A model generated the notes under the pieces. The model saw only the letters and a list, made by a program, of their open reading frames with translations. It searched no databases and was not told the DNA's origin. A stretch of 64,000 nucleotides of DNA, from the NCBI GenBank assembly GCA_903813345.2, contig CAIIXF020000008.1, positions 18,524,822 to 18,588,821 on the forward strand. Direction: 5' to 3'. This DNA is from Owenia fusiformis (Eukaryota > Annelida > Polychaeta > Sabellida > Oweniidae). The position numbers were made by a program, and so were the translations under genes. Shown here piece by piece: positions 26,226 to 39,071 of this stretch (positions are counted from its first letter, which is position 1; the number at the start of each line of letters is the position of its first letter).

Positions 26226-26440
26226 GCTTCAGGGTAATATTTAGGTTGGGAAGTCTTGCTTGAAGACCCTGGACTCCCCCCCCCCTCTCATCTACTTTAT
26301 ACTAGTGTGTTGTGTTGGAGAAGTAGATAGGGTAGGGGGGGGGGGGTCCACAGTATTGAAGCAAGACAAGGTGGGAACATAGACTGTGTTGGAGAAGTAG
26401 ATAGGGGGGGTCCAAAGTACTGAAGCAAGACTAGGTGGGA
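26226..26440. repeat. Palindromic C/G-run repeat
   Basis: TCTTGCTTGAAGACCCTGGA-CTCCCCCCC is met by GGGGGGGTCCA-AGTATTGAAGCAAGAC-like inverted copies, with GAGAAGTAGATAGGG repeated twice. Probably a decayed foldback element. Confidence 0.5.
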
Positions 26441-26660
26441 ACTATAGATTGGATACATTAGACAGAGTACTATAAGTTGCATAAACTCATATTGATCTTT
26501 GTCCTTATAAGAAAGTGTTATATGTTGCTTATTGCTTCTATATGGAATTGTCAGGGTGACCCTATGAGGATGCATCTGTCTGAGCCAACTGCTCCGTAGT
26601 CCACATCCTGAAAAAGAATGTACAGTAAAACCTGTCTGATCTGAACAACATTACAACTGG

Positions 26661-26865
26661 CAGGCCCGTAGCCAGGATTTGCCAGGGCGGGGGTTCAGTT
26701 TTGAAAAAATTCCAGGGGGGTTCACATTCGACAATTTTAGCCCAAATATGGCTAAAATCACTTGAGAAGTGCTCAAAATGATGAGAAACTGCATGATTTT
26801 GAAAGAATTTTTGGCCAGGGGGGGTTCGACCGAACCTTGCAAACCCCCCCCTGGCTACGGGCCTG
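26661..26865. mobile_element. MITE with CAGGCCCGTAGCCAG ends and 5-bp target duplication
   Basis: Inverted ends CAGGCCCGTAGCCAGG and CCTGGCTACGGGCCTG, flanked by ACTGG on both sides (26656-26660 and 26866-26870). Second clear copy at 58136-58338, a decayed one at about 57153-57293. No ORF of a transposase. Confidence 0.9.
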
Positions 26866-27636
26866 ACTGGCATTAAGTGTTTGGATTAGCAGGTGATCAC
26901 ATTTCAATATTTATTGCGTCATTGCAGTAATGGTGCGAGGTCTTAGTAATTTTAGTACTTTATACCCAAGTCACTTCAAAAAATGATGTACAAATACTTT
27001 TTTGGGGTACTTTTTGAAAATCGCTGCAGCGAGCTCTTGTTGTAAAAACATTCGTTTATGTCCCCGCATGCACTCATGCAAGGCACCCCTGATTACCTTT
27101 TTCTTAGGCCTCCACTAATTTACTGGCTAGAGGCTCGAGTAAACTCCCTTTCTAAAACACGAAAAAAATGGTGTTAACACGAACCAAGCATTGAGAAATA
27201 CCAAAATTAGGACCCAGAAAAGTATTCATATTAAGAGGTGTTCAGAGACTAAGAGAGGTGTTCACTGTTTGGACATGTTTTACCATTTTAAAAATCAATG
27301 GGCAATATTTGATCACAAAGGTATGAAGTTTTCATACCTTGGTAGATTTCATACCTTGGTGAATACTGTACGTTGACAAGAAAACATCTCATATAATCGA
27401 CAGGACTAAATTGATGTATATCTGATTTTGAATTGGTAATCTATATTACATCAAGGATTGGAATGTTAACTTCATATTTATTTTATGATGAGGAATTATA
27501 ACAACCAATATTTACTTTTAAAGTAGCTGAATTCATTTGTAACATCACTATAAATGGGCTGAAGTATACACCTTTTTATCTTTAAAAATTCTTTACAGTT
27601 GACTTCAGTTTCTTTTCAAGTAGCCAAATTGTTTAA

Positions 27637-30600
27637 GGTGGGACCTGGTCCGTCAGCCAAAAAAAATCCTCGATAGATTTTCCTGAAAATCGCACAGTGT
27701 ATGTAAACCAGTGGTGTACATATGCTGTAGAAATTTTAAACAGAAAAAAATAAGTTGAGATATAGTAAGTAAGGTTCAAAGATCGTATTTTTGAGGAGCC
27801 TATGCTGCTTAAATTGTCATATTTAACATGTAACCCTATGGGAAAACCATACACTTACTTTACCCTCGGGAGATCCCAATTTACAGAAAAACGGCTCGAT
27901 AGATTTTTTTAAAATTTCAACATTTCCTTATTTGGAATATGATTATGCTTATGTTAGTTTTTTGTAAAAAGATTACAAAAATTGTAGTCACAGTATTCAG
28001 TCAAAGTACCTTGTATTTTGAGAAAAGACCGGCATCCAATTCTATCCGTTGGCGGAGAGAACAATTGAATTACGTCATAAATTTCTCACCTGAATGATCG
28101 ACAAAGATTAAGACGATTCCCAGGATAATTGGGTTTAGCCTTGCTAAATCAAATGAATTTTGTTGATTTTGAATATAATTCAATCGGTATGAATTACTAC
28201 CACTAAAGTTAGCGTCTCACAGTCTTTGAGAATCAAGGACGTCGATAGGCCTAGTACAAAGACCGTGAATAACGTGCTAAATCAACGGCGGCCGATCGCA
28301 AAATAACTAACTATTAATCAAATTATCGCCTCATGTACCTGCTATTTTGAGTATTGATGTAAGTTAAAAGTAAGCTTTTGTTTTTTACGTGCCGAGATTT
28401 AATTACGTATACGTTGTGTCAAATCATAGCATCGAATGATATCGTCTTTTTTATCTTCATTGCCCATTATCATGGCTCTTCTTTATTTTGATTTTTCATG
28501 ATGTGCAAACAGAAAATCCGCCGATCGCACACGTTGGCAATTCACTCAAGTAAAGGTGATCATCAAACGTTTGCAATCACCGGTTAATACTAAAATCCGA
28601 AAGGCTTCTTTTTCGAATAAACTGTGCACATCTGACTTGATTTAGTTAAAATATATTACGATAAGGCTCGGGTACTATTGATGTACGTACAAGTTAATAA
28701 ACGTTGGTACGTTGTTCTCGCTTGTTGATATGTAATATCGTTTTGTCAACTCAAGTTTCATCAGCAAAAAGTCAGCACTCGCGTACATAAAAAAGTCAAG
28801 CATATCATATGTGTAATCGGGAATGATCGTCATTATTGAATGACAAAATAAATAGCGCGATTGGGATGTACCCAATGTCTGCGGTAACAAGTACGATTGT
28901 TGAGTTCACTGAATGAGTACACAATTGTTTCATTGAAGTGTGTACAAAACATGAAAGATCCTATGGGAAACCATATATTACTTTACTCTTCTTCTTACTC
29001 TTTACTCTGAGGGCAGGGAAACAGAAAAACGGCTTGATATTTTTTTTAATTCCAACATTTATACGCCACGATAATGCCAATTTATTTATTTGTAAAAAAA
29101 TAATAAAAAATCGTAGTCTTTATATCTTGTTTTAAAGTACCTTATATTGTAAGCTATTGCATTTCTTTTATTTCCTTCAATTTTGTTGATAAGAAATATT
29201 TTTCAAAACAAAATCACCATATTGGCGTTAACATCAATTTACATTGATGAATTCTTCTACTAATTTATTCAACAACTCATCTAATTTGATATAACATCTT
29301 TTCATAAACTTTTCCTAAATATTTTTATTCTAGAAAAGAAGACTAAGCTTACAATGGATACGAATACGATGGGGTGGATTGCCGTACGCGAATATTTCAT
29401 GTTAGGTACCTTTACCATCGCCAGACATGATTCTCTAATCTCATCACTACCAGTTTTTTAGTCGGAATAATGAAGTCGAGCAGACCGAGATCTGTTTACA
29501 TAGCGATATACGCGCGGCCTTGACAGAACTAACCTACTAACCTAAATATGCGACCTACTAACCCAGACTGAACTAACTAATTTGAATAAAGTTTTTGCAG
29601 TCTGAATCCACTATTCTCGGTCTAAACTGGCTGTTAAAGAAATTGCATATATCTGTTTATGGCTCCGCTGTTTATTGACTAATTTTTAAATAAATCATAC
29701 CATGGATTAGATAGGAACGATAGCTTCCATGTGGTGCCATTTTTGTGGTGATCAACTTGCAAGAAAATGGAGGAAATCGAGGCTAAAGCCGATTTCTTGA
29801 GACTCCAAGTTTCACATAAGAAATGTTGCGTTCTGATTGGTCGGGTTTCTTGCAGTGCGAATCTTTTAGGTTTTCAAACTCGACGTTTTAGAAATGCCAC
29901 TAAACAATATTTTTCTTCTCTATTTCTCGGTCGATTTCTAAAAGAATAATGTCATCGTAAAGCTGACCAAACACGTTTCTCGATGGTATCACTTTTAAAG
30001 CGATCCATTAAGGGAACATGGGGCAAAACGGCCCTAAAAAATTAATTTTAAGTTGTTCTGTACGGGGTATTTTCTTATCTGTCAATCATCGCGCACTTTG
30101 ATGTTCCACTTTATCAATGGTTTGTGGTTTACATTTTTCGAGTGTTTTATACTTTCCTAGGACTATCTTCTGTGATTTTTCAATGGTCAAAAATATTGTC
30201 GAGAGTGGGGCAAAACGGCCCATGGGTGGGGCAAAACGGCCCACCCTCTGTTATATGGGTTTTAAAACCAAAATTAATCAATTACAAGACTCGTCCACAC
30301 ACATATTATCTCAGACGTTCAAACCTTTGACAGATAAAGTATTCTTAACCCCTACCATTATTCTAGTCATTCGATATGTGTCGGAAGGAAATAAGGTACA
30401 AGCCAAATGTTAAAATCGTTATATTTGAAAACCAATTGTTCTTGTATTTAAGATTTTTGTATGTTATAACATGTGTGGGTCGTTTTGCCCCAAAGACATG
30501 TGAATTTTCAAATAGACGTCATTTTAATATGCCTAATATTTGAAGCTCGAAATTTTTACAAATAAAGAATAAATGTGCATACTCTATGTAAAATGTTAAA

Positions 30601-32073
30601 TCAAAACGATATTCTATTGTATACTATTGTTGCCGGATTTTTTAGAGATTCTCGCGGGAGGGGTAATTTACAAAAAAAGGGTGAAAAGTAGAATTACCTC
30701 TTACGTAAAGCGAGACGCTGCTTGGTTAAAAATGGGCGGTCGAGAAGGTGGCAGAAATTTCAAAATTCGATTATGTGACTTTTGAAGAACCATCTTTTTA
30801 TAGATCAAAAGATATTTCGATGGGCCACTTTGCCCCAGAGGCCGGGCCGTTTTGCCCCATGTTCCCCTAGTGATAGATAGGTGAAATTCGTGCGTGGAGA
30901 CGTTTCTCGAGAATCAAAGAGTATGCACTAATAGGACATAGGCCTACTGATAAATCAGGCATTCTGAATTTGAAGGGTCGGCTTTTCTGCAGTCTCAGCC
31001 ACTTTCCGCCTGTTGTATAGGCACTTTATTGTGAAGGACTCACAGACGTAACTTGCCTATGTTTTTCATTCATTTTAATAATAATTCTCAGTACATACGT
31101 ATAGTTGTATACCTTCATAACGCCCTCATTAGCGACGATCAGTCGCCGTAAACCTCTACACCATTGATCTCAACCCCGGGGTCTCAACTGGCAACATATA
31201 GCCGGACACGCCCCTTCGCACTCCCGACATCGGGCATTGATTCATTGCGTTGCCATTTGGGCCACTTGCACTCAGTTTTAAAAGTTCTTGGGTGCTAAGA
31301 TATCTCTTATCAAACATGACGAATAAACAATTCATATATAAAAAATGTAAAAAAGGCAAAGAAAATATAACTAGACGAAGCTCATGATACGAAAGCGAAA
31401 GTGACAACAACTGAACTAGGACGAAAGTCGTGCCAATAAAAAGGATATTCTAAAACGTTTTACATATAAGAGAATATACAATTTTACGAAGTAATAAACC
31501 AAACAAAAGTCATTTTTGAATTTATTAAACATAAATACAGAGTAATATGTATTTACAAATATAATTAGTGCGACGAGCAACATAATATTTTTTTGAGCAA
31601 CATTAAATGTGACGTGTCGGTAACCATGTACACAGTGATCAGGACTCAACTAGTGTTTATATCACATCATGTATTTCATATGCTGTACATGTAGATCAAA
31701 CAAACTATGTGCTTTAGATTAATTAGTTTTACTATATTTTGAAAGAATTATAATAATATGACTTGGAAAAATTCAATCATTCATCGCCATATACTTCAAG
31801 ATGCTGCACGTAAAATTTGAGCGCCATTGTTTTCCCATGTCATAGAAACCATGACGTTACTAGCGCTCAAATAGTTCAAATGCAATACGCTAAATCTCCC
31901 AACTATAAATGCCCGAAGATGCAAATATTTCTTAGTACATGAAATTTTAAATACATTAGTATTATTATTACATCATAATTATTCGTATGGATGGGTGTCT
32001 TTGAGTTTGAAAAACTACATTAATAATTGAGCAATAGTATCGTGCTGGGTATGCTGACGGACCGGGTCCCACC
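27637..32073. mobile_element. 4.4 kb DNA transposon, TTAA-flanked, non-autonomous
   Basis: Inverted ends GGTGGGACCYGGTCCGTCAG (20 of 21 bp agree between ends) flanked by TTAA at 27633-27636 and 32074-32077. TTAA duplication is used by piggyBac and Kolobok elements. No transposase ORF visible. An internal duplication pairs 27830-27960 with 28960-29080 (both with TATGGGAAA-CCATA and CAGAAAAACGGCT). It carries a nested element at 30011-30867. Confidence 0.85.
30011..30867. mobile_element. 857-bp TA-flanked element nested in the TTAA transposon
   Basis: Ends RGGGAACATGGGGCAAAACG, flanked by TA (30009-30010, 30868-30869). The word GGGGCAAAACGGCCC or its complement recurs inside near 30209, 30227, 30480 and 30825. 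Probably a mariner-type MITE. Confidence 0.85.
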
Positions 32074-33119
32074 TTAAATATGTAACATTATTAAATGAAT
32101 ATAAGCATCAAACACGGTTAAATACTTGTGTATGTCATTTTATCTTAAACATTCCTTCCCTATAGTTCAGTAGTAAATAATACAGTGCTACCTCTCATGC
32201 TTTATTCTAACACGAGGGGCCATATCAAATATAAATCGATTTCTTCAAATATAATGCAAGCATTTTTTATTTATGTTTGTTCACTAGCTCAAAAACAACA
32301 TGTATACTGTATAGCCAATATTAGAAATAAAAAAAATGTTTTTCATATATTTTTGCAATCTTGCACCTGACACAAACCTGTTTGGAATGAACCAATATTT
32401 TATCAGAGTTTGGGGACCCCCTCCCTACTTAACCCCTAGCACAACCATACATGTACACACAACCACAACCACATACATGTACCAAAATGCTGAATAGTAG
32501 CTGAGCTACAAGACTGCACACAAGTGGGAGGTATTTAGTCAAGTAGAGGGGGGTCACCGAGGCTTATAGCTAGACAGGGCTCTTACCAGGAAATATTAGG
32601 GTGTGGTGCTAACATCTTCAGAATAACCGTTCAATCGTGATAAATCATATTTATGTTATGTTTTATCCTTTTTACATGCTATTATTGTATATTCAGTCAA
32701 GTTTAGACTGTGGAAACAGTCATGATATGCCAATAGGGTGTGGAGGGAGCTAAATAGAGTGTGGTGCTGCGCCACAGTCCAAAAGCCTGGCGAGAGCCCT
32801 GCTAGACTAGCTGAACAGTTAGATTCATTTATGATTTTCTAGTTGGCCCCAATGCAATTGACCTATACCAAGTTACTCATACATCACTGGATGATTTGTC
32901 TCATTCAACAGGTGCTTGTAACAAGTGCCTCTCTGCGTACCTGAGGAATGAATCAGAAAGGGAATTCCCTGTTTTGATGACATCATTACCTGCTTGTAAT
33001 ACAACATGCTATTTAAATGGGATATTCTTGTATTCTTTCATACTAAAGGCTGTGCCTTTCGTAGCATGCATAAATTGTTCCTCGCAAATTTCAATAATTT
33101 GAATTTTTTTTTAATTTAA

Positions 33120-33600
33120 AAAAATTCTTAGTGGTAGTGCTAACCCCAATCAAGACTCAGGGGGCATACAGGAGGTGCATTCAAATGTATTGTTGCATCT
33201 ATTACTATGACAGGTGAATCATCGGGTGTAAGTTAAATGACCTCACTACGGCTAACTTTAAACTGATTTGTGGGTTCCTCATAGGGGGAGGGGCATACAG
33301 ATGCAACATATGCTATTGTTCCTCAATTATTAATGGGTGACTCATAATCTATTTAAAGTAGGTCAGGTGGCTTGGTATCACTATGTCTACTGACTCGGAG
33401 GATTTATAATAGGGGGAGGGGCATTTAGATGCAATGTGTGCTACTATTGACTTGTGATTCATAGGGAGAATCTATTTAAAGTAGGTCAGGTCAAATGACA
33501 TCACTACAGAGCTAGGTTTGACCTTGGGACTTGACTAATGAATATTTCAGTATGGCTGAAATTCCTCAGATACAAGGCCAGGTCATATAATGTCACCTCA
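33120..33600. repeat. Degenerate ~120-140-bp tandem repeat
   Basis: Three to four units sharing GGGGGAGGGGCAT-AGATGCAA, TCTATTTAAAGTAGGTCAGG and a nearby ATGACATCACTAC-like segment. Confidence 0.65.
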
Positions 33601-33849
33601 TGTATTATCTCAGACTTGAATATATCCGGGGGGGGGGGGTACTGACTGATTCATTTGATGATTTTGATAATGGTTCTCTAATATATTTTTGATATACATG
33701 TACTTGACAATTTTAATTACGAATCAATCAGGGAAATTCCTTGAATGAACTCCATATTTTGAATATTTGAATGTTGTGAGAGGAGTTGAAAGAACGAAAG
33801 ATATACATGTATACATCTTAACACATACTGAATCCATATACTTCAAACT

Positions 33850-34330
33850 TCAAGTTGTCACAATACACAGGAAGTCATATGTTTTATTAAACCTTAGACA
33901 TCCTGTATCGTGTTGTTCACATAATTTATTTTGATTTCTTGCATCTTGACCCTCTCTTTTAACATTCATGACTTATAAATTTAAATTAGTTAAACGGTTA
34001 AAAGATAAGCAATATATAAGACTAGACTGCACGTCTTCTGTGCCATTTAAACTAACATTCAATTGTTCAAAGATCAACTGTTTTATTAATCAAGGTCAGT
34101 GCTTAATTACAAATATTTAAACATCATGGGGAGGTGAAAAAAATACATCATACCATATTTCTTACACTAGATCGTTGGATGTCATGTTATATGTTTTAGT
34201 AAACTTGAACATCCTGTATTGTGTTTACATCATTTATTTTTGATTTCTTGCATCTTGACCCTATCTTTTTATGTTCATGGCTTGTAAATTTAAATCGGTT
34301 AAATGGAGATAAGCAGTATAGAAGACTATA
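33850..34330. repeat. Diverged direct duplication
   Basis: Segments at about 33867-34020 and 34188-34325 share ATATGTTTTA-TAAAC, GATTTCTTGCATCTTGACCC and GTTAAA-GATAAGCA. Confidence 0.7.
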
Positions 34331-34789
34331 CCAAACGGTGTTCAAGGTCACCTCAAGGTCAAAATAAAATGTCCAGTCTAATAGAGATCATGAGCATAGA
34401 TGGCCAAAGTGGTTATTTTCGCCAATATTGCCTCATTTGACCATATGTAAGATAGTAAATGCAATTTTTTTAAATATTCCTCTGCTCTTTACAGATCTGC
34501 TTTAAAACAAACTGAAAAACAAATCTATTTTGGCTCATCATATCTAAAAATAGTAATTATGTAATTCATAATTCATTTGTTCATAGATCAGCTGTTTCAT
34601 CGATCAAGGCCAACACTAAATACAAAATGTCATGATGGTATTCAGATTCATCAGAGTCTCTCTTTATAGACTATTATCTCATTTGCGTTTAATTAATAGA
34701 CTTACAAGGCCCCGTGTTAAATATTTTCAAACTATGTATTGTTTTTTTCTTGTATTTTTTCTTGTGTTCAATTTTGAGTTATGTAAGGC

Positions 34790-34945
34790 GGTGATCTCCC
34801 CAGTATTGAAACAAATAAATGCCGCAAAAACTTGACATTGTCAATAATCGTAAAAATGGATATTTTGACCAACTTTGATCAGAATTATGAAAAAGAGAAT
34901 TAATTTCTCACGCACATGAAAGAAAATCCTTGGGAGAATGTTGTA
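34790..34945. mobile_element. MITE, CTCCCCAG family, copy B (decayed)
   Basis: Begins GTGATCTCCCCAGTATTGAA and ends CCTTGGGAGAATGTT; the interior is diverged. Confidence 0.55.
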
Positions 34946-35440
34946 TAGTAGGGTCAGGGTGGTATTTCATAAAGAGTCTATTATAAACGATTTACTTTAT
35001 CTCGGCAATAACTTAGCAATAACTTGATATCACTGTTATAAGGTCAATAGCAGGTAGTCGTAATTTGTTTATAATCGTTTGAAAAGGTACGTGTTTAAGT
35101 ACATGAAAACGAAAGTAAGTTAGTTAGTCCTAACTTAGTTCTCAAAGGTGAAGATCTTGTAATTAAGTGAAGGTAATTAAGTGAGAATGATATGCAATAT
35201 TAGAAATGTATTAATTGATTGATCTTGACACACTTATTACTTCAGGCTGGCTGACCTTTGTGTGCTTACTTAGCATGACTCATTTATGATCAAGATATGT
35301 GACTCAGTCAGCCTGCATCTAGATAGAAGACAGTCCCCTAGCTGTCTTTATATCTAGTTTTGCCACCATTTGCAGTCTTCACATATTGCCCACCCATTGA
35401 AGACATTGCCTACCCTTTGCAGTCTTTATATCTAGTTTGT

Positions 35441-37135
35441 TATGTCACCACCAAAAGTGGTGACATATTGTTATGGTCTCCGTTTTTTTGCGACGGCGGT
35501 TGGTGGTTGGAGGTTGGCGTCTGGCGTCCGGCGTCTGTAACAATTTCTTACAACTTCCTATAACTTAACAAATACTGTTTAGACTGACTTCAATTTTTTT
35601 CTAAATCATCTACATGTTCTCAGAAGTTCAAATCTGACTTTAGATTTGACATTTGACCTTCAATGACCTTCTCAAGGTCAAAAAGGTCTTTTTTCAACTT
35701 GCTTCACATTGACTAAATTTTTTTTCAAAATCATCTTTATGTTCTCAGAAATTCAAATCTGACTTTAGATTTGACTTTAGATTTGACATTTGACCTTCAA
35801 ATCTGACTTTAGATTTGACATTTGACCTTCAATGACCTTCTCAAGGTCAAACAAGGTCAAAAAGGTCTGTTTTCAACTTGCTTCAAATTGACTAAATTTT
35901 TTTTTCAAAATCATCTACGTGTTCTCAGAAATTCAAATCTGACTTAAGATTTGACATTTGACCTTCAATAACCTTCTCAAGGTCAAAAAAGGTCAAAAAG
36001 GTCTGTTTTCAACTTGCTTCAAATTGACTAAAAAAAATTTTCAAAATCATCTACGTGTTCTCAGAAATTCAAATCTGACTTTAGATTTGACTTAAGATTT
36101 GACATTTGACCTTCAATGACCTTCTCAAAGTCAAAAAAGGTCAAAAAGGTCTTTTTTCAACTTGCTTCAAATTGACTAAATTTTTTTTTCAAAATCATCT
36201 ACGTATTCTCAGAAATTCAAATCTGACTTAAGATTTGACATTTGACCTTCAATGACCTTCTCAAAGTCAAAAAAGGTCAAAAAGGTCTTTTTTCAACTTG
36301 CTTCAAATTGACTAAATTTTTTTTTCAAAATCATCTACGTATTCTCAGAAATTCAAATCTGACTTAAGATTTGACATTTGACCTTCAATGACCTTCTCAA
36401 GGTCAAAAAAGGTCAAAAAGGTCTGTTTTCAACTTGCTTCAAATTGACTAAAAAAAATTTTCAAAATCATCTACGTGTTCTCAGAAATTCAAATTTGACT
36501 TAAGATTTGACATTTGACCTTCAATGACCTTCTCAAGGTAAAAAAAGGTCAAAAAGGTCTGTTTTCAACTTGCTTCAAATTGACCAAATTTTTTTTTCAA
36601 AGTCATCTACATCTTTTCAGAAGTTCAAATTTGACTTTACAAGTTCTCAGAAGTTCAAATCTGACTTTAGATTCGACCTTTGACCTTCAATGACTTTCTC
36701 AAGGTCAAAAAGGTCTTTTTTCAACTTGCTTCAAATTGACTAATTTTTTTTTCAAAATCATCTACATGTTCTCAGAAATTAAAATCTGACTTTAGATTTG
36801 ACATTTGACCTTCAATGACCTTTTCAAGGTCAAAAAGGTCTTTTTTCAACTTGCTTCAAATTTACTTAATTTTTTTTTCAAAATCATCTACATGTTCTCA
36901 GAAGTTCAAATCTGACTTTACATTTGACATTTGACCTTCAATGACCTTCCCAATGTCAAAAAAAGTCAAAGAGGTATTTTTTCAACTTGTTTCAAATTGA
37001 CAATTTTTTTTTCAAAATCATCTACATGTTCTAAGAAGTTCAAATCAAACCTTCTTAAGGTCAGAAGGTATTTTCCAACTTGCTTTAAATTGACCAAATT
37101 GTTTTAGGTGGTGACATTTTGTCATGTTAATGCCT
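35441..37135. repeat. ~136-bp tandem array rich in AGGTCA words within a dispersed element
   Basis: Ten or so units (typical spacing 136 bp) carrying GTTCTCAGAAATTCAAATCT, TTTGACCTTCAATGACCTTC and TCAAGGTCAAAAAAGGTCA. The array sits between GTGGTGACATATTGTTATGG on the left and GGTGGTGACATTTTGTCATG-TTAATGCCTTGT on the right; similar ends without the array occur at 56025-56143 and 58739-58884, so the array is inside a dispersed element. Confidence 0.85.
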
Positions 37136-37139
37136 TGTT

Positions 37140-37510
37140 TATCCCTTGCAGTCTTCACATTGAAGACTTTAACAGACATTGTCCACCCCTTGCAGTCTTT
37201 TGTATCTAGTTTTTTTTATCCCCTGCAGTCTTCCCAGGACATTGAAGACTGCATAGGACATTACCTTTGAAGTCTTCCCCTTGCAGTCTATTTGGGGTAT
37301 TGCCTACCCCTTGAATTCTTCATACGCATCACCAACCCGTTGGATTCGTCACAGAGCATTGTCAACTCCTTCAAGTCCTTGTAGTTCAACCCCTTGCATG
37401 AAATCTTTTAGGACATTGTCCACCCCTCATAGCCTTCTCTTCTTTCTAAGGCATTGCCTATCCTTTGAAATCTTTGGAAGACATTGCCCACCCTTGTAGT
37501 TTAATAGGAC
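37140..37510. repeat. Degenerate short repeat (CCCTTGCAGTCTT)
   Basis: A CACCCCTTGCAGTCTT-like word and GACATTG recur at 20-50 bp intervals, also at 35370-35440 on the other side of the array. Confidence 0.6.
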
Positions 37511-38245
37511 ATTTCCCATGCATACCTTAATAACAGTTTTTAAAGTGCACTCTCAACGCATCATGAGGAATTACAGAAAAGGGGGGAGAAAGGCTAGATG
37601 TACTCATCATCAAGCCTAGAGGTTGGCATTGTACTAAGTAGAAAAAGCGATAATTCCACGTACAATGTAGGCTTGATGCAATACTTTTGCAATGTTGAAG
37701 ATATATTCAAATGAAATAATGTGCTTTGTCAATCATTTGAACGAATACATTAAAGAAAACATTAGATTTCTATGCTTGCGTGACACTTAATTTCAAAATT
37801 GATTTCAAAAATCTGAAGAATTTGATTAAGGTTGTTTTTGAGTTTCATTTTACTGTATTAAGCTCTTAAGTTTGAAGTTCTTTTTATTTAGATAAGATGT
37901 CTTCATCTTATGAATAGCTCAAAAGTGATAACATTTTATTGGTCTGGTCTCCAAAAAGGAAAGGAACCAAATGACAAATCATGCCACATTTATTGAAGAA
38001 AGGTATTTTCAAATCAAATATACTTTGCGGTTTTCAGCACAAAGAGTGTGGGTAAAAGTCAATATTCATGATGATTTTATCGTGTCTGGTTCAATTTTGA
38101 ATGAAGAAAATATAATTGAAGGTCATGAGAAATGAAAGAACTTTAAGGATCTAGACCGAGGGCTAAATCAAATTAAAGTGTTTTTATAATTGTGTGGCTG
38201 TCACAGATGAAGAATCAGCATAGAGAATGTGAAGTTAGATCCCCT

Positions 38246-38360
38246 TTGCATTCGTTCGACTTCACTTATTAAAAGAGAGCTTCGTCTTCACTTTTTCAGT
38301 TTACAATAACACAATAATACAACTTTCTATATGGTCATTTCCTCTGACATCATCGCATAG
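38246..38360. repeat. Dispersed repeat (TTCGTTCGACTTCACTT)
   Basis: Shares GCATTCGTTCGACTTCACTT, AAAAGAGAGCTTCGTCTTCA and a CATCATC-rich end with 50262-50415. Nature unknown; the second copy lies just before the LINE fragment. Confidence 0.65.
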
Positions 38361-39071
38361 TTAGTAGACACATGTTCCTTCCTCTTCGCTTATTGGTAGA
38401 GAAAGGGTCAGCGTGGCTGATTTGATTTATTACCCGGGCTGTCACAGGCACCAATCTTTGGGGTGGGACTGCTAAACTGTAATATAGTCTATACTAGGCA
38501 GAGGGTAGTTTATAACTAGATTCTACGTAAAGGGTAGAAGTTAGATAGACAGCAAAGTAAAATCATCAGTATTACTTCGGAAAAAAAATTATTATTGCAT
38601 TCAAATACAAGTACAAGGAATTTCTCAGAACAGACTAAATAGATGAAAACAACAGGCAAAATTAATTGAAATGATAAATTTAACATGGAAAAGTTGAAAA
38701 GTCCCTAAAAACAACCGGTAATTTTATGAACACAACCGGTGAAATTTGCCCGTTGCCTGCTGCTTTAATGAAACCCCTGTAATGCAAGTATTTTCGAATA
38801 TTTGTCGAACAAATGTGAACATATCAGCATCAATGTAACATTTCGGAATAAACGAGAAAGAGGATTAAAGCAATGGAAACAAACAAATCATTGATATCAT
38901 CCATCATTTCAAAAGATAAACTGACAGCTGTCGATGTGTATCCTGATTCAGTCTTGATCTTATGAACTCTTCTTTGAAAAAACTTTGTTAGGAGGAAACA
39001 GACTTGCGGTGTTACTTTGTAAATTATATAAAAATCCAGACAATGAGCATTATTTTAGTTATACAGTAATT

